A DNA stretch of 64,000 bases from Nonomuraea glycinis. Lineage in GTDB: Bacteria > Actinomycetota > Actinomycetes > Streptosporangiales > Streptosporangiaceae. The DNA is taken from NCBI RefSeq assembly GCF_014646515.1, contig NZ_BMNK01000011.1, forward strand, positions 84,634-148,633, in the 5' to 3' direction. Positions 26,381 to 33,922 of the stretch are shown here, in pieces. The translations under genes and the position numbers were made by a program. Within the stretch, counting starts at the first letter, position 1, and the number at the start of each line of letters is the position of its first letter. The notes beneath the pieces were generated by a model. That model saw only the letters and a program-made list of their open reading frames with translations, made no database searches and was not told the origin of the DNA.

Positions 26381-28927
26381 ATGAGGATGCGGCCCTATGC
26401 ATGGATGCCTTGGCCATTGCGCTGGTTCCTGCGGATTCTGACTGTCCTCCTGGCGCTGATGCTCGTACTCTCCGCGGTGGTCGTCTACACGGTCAGACAG
26501 TCGTTCCCTCAGATGGAGGGCAGCCTGCGGCTCCCCGGTTTATCCGGGAATGTAGAGATTTATCGTGATAAAGCGGGAATTCCGCACATCTACGCTGACA
26601 CCTCCGAAGACCTGTTCATGGCCCAGGCCTTCGTGCACGCGCAGGACCGGTTCTGGGAAATGGACTTCCGGCGGCACCTGACCGCCGGGCGGCTGTCGGA
26701 GCTGTTCGGCCGGACCACGCTCGACAATGACAAGGCCATCAGGACGATGGGCTGGCGCCGGGTCGCCGAGCAGGAGTTACCCGACCTGACCGACGCCACC
26801 AAGCGCTACCTCGACGCCTACGCCAAAGGCGTCAACGCCTGGCTGGCGGCCAACCCCAACGCCTCCGACCGCAGCTTCGAGTACTCCGTGCTCCAGGTGA
26901 CCAACGGCGGCTACACGCCGGAGCCCTGGACCGCGCTCGACTCCCTGTCCTGGCTCAAGGCCATGGCCTGGGACCTGCGCTCCAACCTCGGCACCGAGAT
27001 CGATCGCGCGCTGGCCCGCACCGAATTGCCGGCCGAGCGGGTGGAGCAGCTCTACCCCGACTATCCGTACGACCAGCACGACCCGATCGTCACGCGGGGC
27101 GCGATCGCACAGGAGCGCTTCGATCAGGAAGCCGAGCCGGGCCGGCGCAAGAAGAAGGACGAGCCCCGCGCGGGCGCGCGCGTGATCACCCAGGCCGCCG
27201 CGACGCTCGCCGCGGTGCCCAGCACCATGGGCGGCGTGGACCGTGACGGCCTCGGCTCCAACTCGTGGGTGGTGGCAGGCGAGCACACGGCCAGCGGCAG
27301 GCCGCTGCTGGCCAACGACCCGCACCTGTCCGCGTCGATGCCGTCCGTGTGGTACCAGGTCGGGCTGCACTGCCGGAAGCTGACCGAGACGTGCGCGTTC
27401 GACGTGACCGGCTTCTCCTTCTCGGGCGTCCCCGGCGTGATCATCGGCCACACCGACGAGATCGCCTGGGGGTTCACCAACCTGGGCCCCGACGTGGCGG
27501 ACCTGTTCCTGGAGCAGGTGGACGGCGACAGCTACCTCTACCAGGGCGAACAGGTCAAGCTGGAGACCCGGGAGGAGCACATCAAGGTGGCGGGCGGCAA
27601 GACCGTCCTGCTCACCGTGCGCGGCACGCGGCACGGGCCGCTGGTCAACGGCGTGATTGGCGGCGTCCAGGAGGGTCTCGACAAGACCGGCGAGGCGAAC
27701 GCCGTGGCCCTGTCCTGGACGGCGCTGATGCCCGGCAGGACGGCCGACGCGATCTTCGCGCTGAACGAGGCCGGCGACTGGCACGAGTTCCGGGCCGCCG
27801 CCGCCCTGTTCGAGGTGCCGGCCCAGAACCTCGTCTACGCCGACGTCACCGGCACCATCGGCTATCAGGCTCCCGGCCGCATCCCCGTACGGGCCAAGGG
27901 GGACGGCACCGTGCCCGTCCCCGGCTGGACGGGCGAGTACGACTGGAAGACCGCCCCCATCCCGTACGACCAACTCCCGTCGGTGCGCAACCCGGCGGAG
28001 GGCTTCATCGTCACCGCCAACAACGCCGTCATCGACCCCCGGCGCTACGAGCCGCTGCTGACGAAGGACTGGGCGTACGGCTACCGCTCCCAGCGCATCC
28101 TGGACCGGCTGCGGGAGGAGATCGGCAAGGGCAAGGTGGACACCGCCACCATGTCACGGATCCAGCAGGACACCCACAACGGCTTCGCGGCCAAGCTGGT
28201 CCCGGCGCTGATGGCGGTGGACCTGGCGGGCCCGAGCACCGGGGCCAGGCGGCTGCTCGACGGCTGGGACGGCTCCCAGGGGATCGACTCGGCTCCGGCG
28301 GCGTACTTCAACGCGATCTGGCGGCACCTGCTGCGGCTGACCTTCCACGACGACCTGCCCGAACGCGCCTGGCCGAGCGGCGGCGACCGCTGGTACGAGG
28401 TGGTCGGGCGGCTGCTCGACACCCCGGACGACCCCTTCTGGGACGACGTCACGACCGAGGGGCGGACCGAGGGCCGCGACGACGTCCTGCGCCAGGCCAT
28501 GGCCTCGGCCTACCAGGAGGTGTCCGGCCTGCTGGGCACGGACGTCAAGGCGTGGCGGTGGGGCGATCTGCACCGGCTCACCCTCACCAACGGCTCCCTC
28601 GGCACGTCGGGGATCGCGCCGATCGAGGCCCTGTTCAACCGGGGCCCGCTGTCGGTGCCGGGCGGCAAGGACGCGGTCAACGCCACCGGCTGGGACGTCC
28701 GGGAGGATTACTCGATCACCACGGTGCCCTCCATGCGGATGATCGTGGACCTGGCCGACCTGGACAAGTCACAGTGGATCAACCTGACGGGCGCCTCCGG
28801 CCACGCCTTCCACGCCAACTACTGGGACCAGGCGCCGCGCTGGGCCAGGGGTGAGCTGCTGCCGATGTACTCGAATACGGACTCGGTCAAAAAGGCCGCC
28901 ACGCACACTCTGCGCCTCACGCCCTGA
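26381..28927 (+). CDS. Penicillin acylase family (Ntn-hydrolase), membrane-anchored
   Basis: 848 aa. An N-terminal membrane anchor or signal (WFLRILTVLLALMLVLSAVV) is followed by the small-chain region with FMAQAFVHAQDRFWEMD. The autoprocessing site is Gly292-Ser293 (DGLGSNSWVV), where Ser293 becomes the N-terminal nucleophile, followed by GRPLLANDPHL. The length and order (alpha chain, spacer, beta chain) fit penicillin/acylhomoserine-lactone acylases. It should hydrolyse an amide outside the cell, perhaps acyl-homoserine lactones or antibiotics. GGAGG lies 6 bases before the ATG. Confidence 0.88.
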   Translation: MRMRPYAWMPWPLRWFLRILTVLLALMLVLSAVVVYTVRQSFPQMEGSLRLPGLSGNVEIYRDKAGIPHIYADTSEDLFMAQAFVHAQDRFWEMDFRRHLTAGRLSELFGRTTLDNDKAIRTMGWRRVAEQELPDLTDATKRYLDAYAKGVNAWLAANPNASDRSFEYSVLQVTNGGYTPEPWTALDSLSWLKAMAWDLRSNLGTEIDRALARTELPAERVEQLYPDYPYDQHDPIVTRGAIAQERFDQEAEPGRRKKKDEPRAGARVITQAAATLAAVPSTMGGVDRDGLGSNSWVVAGEHTASGRPLLANDPHLSASMPSVWYQVGLHCRKLTETCAFDVTGFSFSGVPGVIIGHTDEIAWGFTNLGPDVADLFLEQVDGDSYLYQGEQVKLETREEHIKVAGGKTVLLTVRGTRHGPLVNGVIGGVQEGLDKTGEANAVALSWTALMPGRTADAIFALNEAGDWHEFRAAAALFEVPAQNLVYADVTGTIGYQAPGRIPVRAKGDGTVPVPGWTGEYDWKTAPIPYDQLPSVRNPAEGFIVTANNAVIDPRRYEPLLTKDWAYGYRSQRILDRLREEIGKGKVDTATMSRIQQDTHNGFAAKLVPALMAVDLAGPSTGARRLLDGWDGSQGIDSAPAAYFNAIWRHLLRLTFHDDLPERAWPSGGDRWYEVVGRLLDTPDDPFWDDVTTEGRTEGRDDVLRQAMASAYQEVSGLLGTDVKAWRWGDLHRLTLTNGSLGTSGIAPIEALFNRGPLSVPGGKDAVNATGWDVREDYSITTVPSMRMIVDLADLDKSQWINLTGASGHAFHANYWDQAPRWARGELLPMYSNTDSVKKAATHTLRLTP

Positions 28928-28938
28928 TCGGCGGCCAC

Positions 28939-29874
28939 TCAGACAGCGAAGGACCGCGTCTCCCCCACCGCCAGATCCCACAGGTCCTCGCGGGGCAGGC
29001 CGCGTGCCGCCCACTCCGAGCGCACCCACTCCAGCGGCTCCAGCAGCGGCTCACCCGACAGCACGAACGTGCCCCAGTGCATGGTGGCCATCCGCCGCGC
29101 GCCCACGTCCAGGTGGCCCTGGACCGCCTGAGCCGGATTGACGTGGGCCGGCTCCATCGCCCACGGCGGCTGATAGGCGCCGATCGGCATGAGCGCCAGA
29201 TCCAGCCCCGGGTACCGCTCACCGATCCGCGCCAGCCGCTCGCCATAACCGGTGTCGCCCGCGAAGTAGACCGAGCCGTCGATCACCCAGCCGCCCCACA
29301 GGGTCCCGCAGGTGTCCCAGAGCGTGCGCCTGCTCCAGTGATGGGCGGGCACGAAGTCGAAGCGCACGCCGCCGACCTGCGCGGACTCCCACCAGTCCAG
29401 CTCGATGACCTCGGTGAAGCCGCGCCGGGTGAACCAGGACCCCAGGTTCGCCGGCACCAGGACGGGCGTGTCCCTCGGCAGCCTGCGCACGGTCGGCCAG
29501 TCCAGATGGTCATAGTGGTTGTGACTGATCACCACGGCGTCGATCTCCGGCAGATCCTCCCAGGCGACACCCGGCGCCGTCAGACGGGAGCGCACGCCGG
29601 GGAGCCGGCGTGACCAGACGGGGTCGGTCAGGATCGTGCGCCCGCCGATCCGCAGCACGAACGTCGCGTGGCCGACCCAGGTGACCGCCGACTCTCCCGT
29701 GACGGCCGGGGCGGAGCCGGCGGCGACGGGGATACGGCCGGCGTCACGCAGGTCCGGGGGGAACATGGTGTGCCACATGATGCTGAGCAACTCGCGGACG
29801 TCCGGGAGGGGTTCGGTGAGCCTGTCGCGGAAACTCTCCGGCCGGGTGGGAGCGTGAGTGATCTCTTGCGTCAT
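28939..29874 (-). CDS. MBL-fold metal-dependent hydrolase (NAPE-PLD/UlaG-like)
   Basis: 311 aa. The metal motif is SHNHYDHLD, preceded by GHATFVLRIGGRTILTDP and followed by YFAGDTGYG, which carries the bridging Asp. NAPE-PLD or UlaG-type lactonases share this layout; the substrate is unknown. The ATG at 29874 is used, but a GTG at 29904 directly follows the ancestral stop of the interrupted HExxH gene. The two genes are on the same strand, so before the TnpB insertion this gene was probably the last of an operon with the HExxH and flavin reductase genes. Confidence 0.83.
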   Translation of the reverse strand: MTQEITHAPTRPESFRDRLTEPLPDVRELLSIMWHTMFPPDLRDAGRIPVAAGSAPAVTGESAVTWVGHATFVLRIGGRTILTDPVWSRRLPGVRSRLTAPGVAWEDLPEIDAVVISHNHYDHLDWPTVRRLPRDTPVLVPANLGSWFTRRGFTEVIELDWWESAQVGGVRFDFVPAHHWSRRTLWDTCGTLWGGWVIDGSVYFAGDTGYGERLARIGERYPGLDLALMPIGAYQPPWAMEPAHVNPAQAVQGHLDVGARRMATMHWGTFVLSGEPLLEPLEWVRSEWAARGLPREDLWDLAVGETRSFAV

Positions 29875-29904
29875 GGACTGCCACTGCCCCGCGCGGTGGA
29901 TCAC

Positions 29905-30001
29905 TCACGCGGAGCGACGCTCACCTGCGCGTCCGCGCCATCGCAGGGGCGCGCGCGGATATCCGCCGTCATCCAGGTTCGCCAGGCGCTCGAAGGGGTT
30001 G
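29905..30001 (-). pseudogene. C-terminal remnant of the HExxH gene split by the TnpB element
   Basis: On the minus strand this stretch reads N-P-F-E-R-L-A-N-L-D-D-G-G-Y, continues for 16 more residues and stops with TGA (29907-29905). It is the missing end of the gene whose first part lies at 31677-32011. Joining 30001 to 31677 gives the codons TAC AAC CCC TTC in one uninterrupted frame of 144 codons including the stop. Confidence 0.85.
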
Positions 30002-31676
30002 GTAACCGCTGTGGTTCGCATCAGTGTTCGTCAGTCTTCATCTGGTTTTCTCTAGCGCGATCGCGGGCTGTCACGTGGTGATCGGGGTCGGCTCAGTGGC
30101 CTGCGAGCCGATGGACGGCAGGAGAGGGACGCTGGAAGGGCCTGCGGCTTCGCGCCGTGTCTGGCCGGCGCTGCCTGCCCCTTCCCTCGATCGTCACGAT
30201 GTGCGTGCAAAGCATTACCCAGTGTGCGGCCATGCTGGTACAGTCGTTCGCACACACTCTCGAATACACGAGGGGAGGGGATCGTCGTGCGTGTCGTGCA
30301 GGCCTACCGTTTCGCGCTGGATCCGACCGCACGTCAGGCCGCCGCGCTGGCGTCGCACTGCGGGGCGGTGCGGGTGGCGTTCAACTGGGGCCTGGCGCAA
30401 GTGAAGGCCAACCTGGCACAGCGGGAGGCCGAACGCTCCTACGGCATCCCCGACGACCGGCTCACCCCGGCCCTGTCCTGGTCCATGCCCGCGCTGCGCA
30501 AACGCTGGAACCAGGTCAAGGACGAGATCGCCCCCTGGTGGGCGGACAACTCCAAAGAAGCCTACGCCTGCGGGCTGACCCGCCTGGCCGACGCCCTATC
30601 GAACTGGCGCGACTCCAAGAGCGGTAAGCGCAAAGGCCCGACGATGGGCTTCCCCCGCTTCAAGACCAAACGCCGCACCGCCCGGTCGGTGCGCTTCACC
30701 ACCGGCACGATCCGGCTGGACGGCCACACCCACGTGATCCTGCCGGTGCTGGGCCGGATCAAAACCCACGAGCCGGTCACCCAACTCGCCCGCCTGCTCA
30801 CCGAAGGGGCGCGGATCGCCTCGGCGACGGTCCGGTGGCAGGAGGGCCGCTGGCACGTCAGCTTCATCGTGCACACCGAACGCGCGGTGGCCGTGCCTGC
30901 CCGGCCGGACGCGGTGATCGGGGTGGATCTCGGCATCAAGACCCTGGCGGTCTTCTCCGACGGACGCCCGCCCGTCGCCAACCCCCGCCACCTCAACGCC
31001 GCCGCACGCAGGCTGCGCCGTCTGTCGCGGGCGGTCTCCCGCAAACACGGCCCCGACCGGCGCACCCGGCAGCGGCCGTCGCAGCGGTGGCTGCGGGCGA
31101 ACGCGGCCCGCAACCGGGCGGAACATCGGGTGGCGGCGCTGCGCCGCGACGGCATCCACAAATTGACCTCGAGCTTGGCCCGCACCTACGGCACCATCGT
31201 GGTCGAAGACCTGCACGTGGCCGGGATGATCCGCAACCGGCGACTGGCCCGCGCCGCCTCCGACGCCGGGTTCGGTGAGATCCGCCGCCAACTCGCCTAC
31301 AAGACCACCTGGAACGGCGGCCGACTGCTGGTGGCGAGCCGCTGGTTCCCCTCCTCCAAGACCTGCTCATCCTGCCAGGCAGTGAAAACCAAACTGCCGC
31401 TGCGGATGCGCACCTACCCCTGCGACGGGTGCGGGCTGACCATGGACCGCGACCACAACGCCGCACGCAACCTCGCCTCGCTGGTGAAGCGCACGGTCGC
31501 CGGGAGTGGCCCGGAGACCGAAAACGGACGTGGAGCCGACCATAAGACCCCGCCTAGCGGGGCAGGTGGCCGTGAAACGTCAACCCCGCACCGGGTACCC
31601 GCTGCCCGGATCAGACGAGGACCTTCGCCCACCACGGGCGAATCACTGACAATCCTTGAAACTCAGTGAACGGTTG
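30002..31676 (+). mobile_element. TnpB-only element (IS200/IS605-like), 1675 bp
   Basis: The boundaries come from the interrupted host gene: removing 30002-31676 restores its frame exactly. GGTTG stands at the left flank (29997-30001) and again at the right end of the element (31672-31676), as expected for paired cleavage sites rather than a classic duplication. The left end starts with a small hairpin (AACC-GCTGT-GGTT, 30004-30016). The right end has two hairpins: TTCGCCC/GGGCGAA (31624-31642) and TCACTGA/TCAGTGA (31643-31669), 7 bases from the tip. There is no tnpA, so movement needs a transposase from elsewhere. The 285 bases before tnpB are non-coding, with a 7-bp inverted repeat (30222-30255). 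Confidence 0.82.
30287..31669 (+). CDS. tnpB: TnpB, RNA-guided transposon endonuclease
   Basis: 460 aa. The RuvC-like site is complete: Asp214 (GVDLGIKTLAV), Glu307 (IVVEDLHV) and Asp389 (DRDHNAARN). A zinc ribbon (CSSC, then CDGC) sits between the last two, and the N-terminal helix-turn-helix starts QAYRFALDPT. TnpB cuts DNA next to a short target-adjacent motif using a guide RNA made from the element's right end. The GTG at 30287 has GGGGAGGGG 6 bases upstream. The last about 60 codons are low-complexity and overlap the presumed guide-RNA scaffold; the stop lies inside the terminal hairpin. Confidence 0.92.
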   Translation: MRVVQAYRFALDPTARQAAALASHCGAVRVAFNWGLAQVKANLAQREAERSYGIPDDRLTPALSWSMPALRKRWNQVKDEIAPWWADNSKEAYACGLTRLADALSNWRDSKSGKRKGPTMGFPRFKTKRRTARSVRFTTGTIRLDGHTHVILPVLGRIKTHEPVTQLARLLTEGARIASATVRWQEGRWHVSFIVHTERAVAVPARPDAVIGVDLGIKTLAVFSDGRPPVANPRHLNAAARRLRRLSRAVSRKHGPDRRTRQRPSQRWLRANAARNRAEHRVAALRRDGIHKLTSSLARTYGTIVVEDLHVAGMIRNRRLARAASDAGFGEIRRQLAYKTTWNGGRLLVASRWFPSSKTCSSCQAVKTKLPLRMRTYPCDGCGLTMDRDHNAARNLASLVKRTVAGSGPETENGRGADHKTPPSGAGGRETSTPHRVPAARIRRGPSPTTGESLTILETQ

Positions 31677-31692
31677 TACGAGGCCTGGTCCC
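31540..31692 (+). ncRNA. Predicted omega (right-end) guide RNA of the TnpB element
   Basis: TnpB guide RNAs overlap the 3' end of tnpB and run into the flank. Here the region holds hairpins CCCCGC-CTA-GCGGGG (31548-31562), CGGGTACCCG (31592-31601), 31624-31642 and 31643-31669, and ends at the element tip. The guide would begin at 31677 (TACGAGGCCTGGTCCC), which is host-gene sequence. The 5' end is a guess. Confidence 0.4.
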
Positions 31693-32011
31693 CGCAGACC
31701 AGCACCGAGGCCAGCATCGCCAGCAGGTAGAGCGGCAGCATGGGCAGGCCCGCGCAGCACGCCCACTGGGTCGCGTGCCTGGCCTCGTGCGCGAGCAGCC
31801 GATCGTCGAGCGACTCGCGCCTGGTCAGCACCACGTTGCCGACCGTGAACGCGCCGGCGATGGGAAAGCGGTAGCGGTAGCCGCAGGCGAGCACCAGCCC
31901 GTCGGGCCCCGGCCGCCTGGTGGCGCCGCCCACCACGCTGAGCAGCAAGCCGAGCGGGGTGGCCAGATTGACGTAGTTGACCACCCGTCGGACCCGATGA
32001 CGCCTGTTCAC
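31677..32011 (-). pseudogene. Membrane HExxH metallopeptidase-like gene, interrupted by the TnpB element (5' part)
   Basis: From the GTG at 32011 it encodes about 111 native residues, then reads into the element and stops at 31645-31643 (122 aa now). An N-terminal hydrophobic stretch (VNYVNLATPLGLLLSVV) is followed by GAFTVGNVVLTR and the zincin-like motif LLAHEARHATQW, then a second hydrophobic segment (LPMLPLYLLAMLASVLV). The lost C-terminus begins N-P-F-E-R and lies at 29905-30001. The HExxH motif is retained, so the shortened product might keep some activity. It starts 10 bases after the flavin reductase stop. Confidence 0.82.
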
Positions 32012-32021
32012 GCTCGCCGCC

Positions 32022-32522
32022 TCACAGGTTCTTGTACGCACCGTCGTGATAGATCAGCGGCGGCCCCTCGGCGGGCATGCCCAGACCTGTCACGGCTCCC
32101 ACGATGATGGAATGGTCCCCGCCCGGATAGACCGCGTGCGTGTCACATTCCACTGTCGCCAGCGCGGCGTCGAAGAGCGCCACTCCCGACCCGCCCCGGT
32201 GGTGCGGCCAGCGGGCGAGCTGCCCGTTCAGCGGCCGCCCGCGGTGCGCGAAGAACTGCGAGGCGTCCCGCATGCCGGCGGGCAGCACCGACACCCCCCA
32301 CACGCCCGACTCCAGCACGGCGTCGTGGAAACGGGCCACCTTCTCGGCGCAGAAGAGCACGAGCAGGGGATCCAGCGACACGGAGGTGAACGAATTGACC
32401 GTCATGGCGTGGTCGACGTCGCCGACACGGGTCGTGACGATCACCACGCCCGTGGCGAACCGGCCGACGACCTTACGGTAGGTTTCCCGGTCCAGGTGCC
32501 GCTCTATAGATCCATGGTGCAC
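32022..32522 (-). CDS. Flavin reductase-like FMN-binding protein
   Basis: 166 aa, complete split-barrel flavin reductase domain: FATGVVIVTTRVGDVDHAMTV, then SFTSVSLDPLLVLF and the C-terminal GDHSIIVGAV. Such proteins reduce FMN/FAD with NAD(P)H for a partner monooxygenase or act as oxidoreductases themselves. No obvious oxygenase partner is adjacent; the nearest is at 47.5 kb. The start is GTG at 32522 with no good ribosome site, so it may be leaderless or start later. It precedes the interrupted HExxH gene. Confidence 0.85.
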   Translation of the reverse strand: MHHGSIERHLDRETYRKVVGRFATGVVIVTTRVGDVDHAMTVNSFTSVSLDPLLVLFCAEKVARFHDAVLESGVWGVSVLPAGMRDASQFFAHRGRPLNGQLARWPHHRGGSGVALFDAALATVECDTHAVYPGGDHSIIVGAVTGLGMPAEGPPLIYHDGAYKNL

Positions 32523-32540
32523 AAAGGTTACTTTATGCTT

Positions 32541-32960
32541 CTATAACTGGCCGCTCTCCGGGTGCCCGTGCAACAACCACGAGCGCCCCGACGACGGCGA
32601 CAGCGCGACGGCCGCGATCAGGGCACAGATCCCTCCGTAGAGGTAGACGTACCCGGCGGTGGTTCCTGAGATGACCAGGTCGCCGGCGCCCAGCTCGAAC
32701 GAGAATGCCATCGACACCAGCAGCCACCCCGCCGCGGTCACCCCCGCACCGAGGCGCGAGCGCATCATCCTGCCCGCGCCCAGGCAGATGCCGAACAGGG
32801 CGAGCAGCCAGATGATCGCCATGACGGGGACCGGGCCGACCGGCCACATCTCACCGCCATGGGTGAACCCGCCCACGACGCCCATGACGACGCCCAGCAC
32901 GAAGAGCATGCCGTAGGCGGCTCCTGCCAGGGCCGACTCGGCCTGGCTGCGTTGCTCCAT
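32541..32960 (-). CDS. DUF6113 family membrane protein
   Basis: 139 aa with four predicted membrane helices (AYGMLFVLGVVMGVVGGF; VMAIIWLLALFGICLGA; AGVTAAGWLLVSMAFSF; GYVYLYGGICALIAAVALS). It resembles the DUF6113 family found next to mshB in actinomycetes. Function is unknown. It starts 11 bases after the mshB stop, so the two are co-transcribed. Confidence 0.78.
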   Translation of the reverse strand: MEQRSQAESALAGAAYGMLFVLGVVMGVVGGFTHGGEMWPVGPVPVMAIIWLLALFGICLGAGRMMRSRLGAGVTAAGWLLVSMAFSFELGAGDLVISGTTAGYVYLYGGICALIAAVALSPSSGRSWLLHGHPESGQL

Positions 32961-32971
32961 GTCGAACGAGA

Positions 32972-33877
32972 TTAGTGGATGCCGGCGAACAGATCGTTCT
33001 CGCGGTCGTACGGCTCACCGAGCCCACCCGCCTCCATCGGCGGCCCCGGCACGGCCGGCCCGCGCGACCCGCTGGCCAGGACGAAGTGCTCCACGCCCAG
33101 GATCTCCTGGCCGATGTCGTTCGACAGCGCGAACCACGGCTCCCGCACGGTGATCTGCGTCGCGTGCGCGCGCATGGCCGCCGCCTTGTGGCCGATCCAC
33201 GGGCGCGCGTCGACCTCGGTGGTGATCACCTCGTCGGGGCTGCCGAACGGCATCTCGTCCACGCTCTCGACGAGGAAGCCGGTGCCGGCCTCGCTGAGCG
33301 CCTCGTTCGTACGGCGCATCACGGACCTGGCGCTGGCCGTGTAGTAGAACTTCGCGATCAGCCACGGATCGCCCTCGCCGAAACCCGCGTCCGCGGCCAG
33401 CTCGGCCGCCCGCCAGGAGACGCGGTGCGCCTGGATGTGGTCGGGATGGCCGTAGTGGCCGTTGTCGTCGTAGGTGACCAGCACCTGGGGCCGTACCTCA
33501 CGGATCACCTTGACCAGCTCGCCGGCCGCCTCGTCCACGTCGGCCTGCCAGAACGCCTCGGGCCGGTCGTTGGAGGCGGCGCCCATCATCCCCGAGTCGC
33601 GCCAGCGCCCCTGCCCGCCGAGCAGGCGGTGGTCCTCCACCCCGAGCGCCGCGCAGGCCGCGGCCAGCTCCCCGATCCGGTGCCGGCCGAGCGTGTCGTC
33701 CCGGTCGGCCGCCAGGTGCGCGAGCTCCGGCGGGATGATCTCCCCCTCCTCGCCCAGCGTGCAGGTCACGAGGGTGACGTGGGCGCCTTCGGTGACGTAG
33801 CGCGCCATGGTCGCCCCGGTGCCGATCGACTCGTCATCCGGGTGGGCGTGCACAAGCAGCAGCCGTCGGTCAATCAT
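32972..33877 (-). CDS. mshB: Mycothiol biosynthesis deacetylase MshB
   Basis: 301 aa. It has the LmbE/PIG-L zinc motif AHPDDES near the start and the third ligand region YGHPDHIQAH. The overall length and the GLGG-free MshB pattern (GEEGEIIPPELAHL, GRWRDSGMMG) identify the GlcNAc-inositol deacetylase that gives GlcN-Ins for mycothiol. The start is ATG at 33877 rather than the upstream in-frame codon at 33898. It is divergent from the prolyl-oligopeptidase gene with 45 bases between starts. Confidence 0.9.
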   Translation of the reverse strand: MIDRRLLLVHAHPDDESIGTGATMARYVTEGAHVTLVTCTLGEEGEIIPPELAHLAADRDDTLGRHRIGELAAACAALGVEDHRLLGGQGRWRDSGMMGAASNDRPEAFWQADVDEAAGELVKVIREVRPQVLVTYDDNGHYGHPDHIQAHRVSWRAAELAADAGFGEGDPWLIAKFYYTASARSVMRRTNEALSEAGTGFLVESVDEMPFGSPDEVITTEVDARPWIGHKAAAMRAHATQITVREPWFALSNDIGQEILGVEHFVLASGSRGPAVPGPPMEAGGLGEPYDRENDLFAGIH

Positions 33878-33922
33878 GGTCCCGAGCGTAACCAACACCT
33901 GGTTGCTGGCAGGATTGGGCCC

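Noticed and set aside
29905..30286. An RNA gene in the gap upstream of tnpB
   Set aside because: The left part is the gene remnant, and the rest is the element's left end; no tRNA or riboswitch fold was found.
30287..31669. Cas12-like CRISPR nuclease
   Set aside because: The length, N-terminus, transposon ends and missing array fit TnpB; it lacks the extra domains of Cas12.
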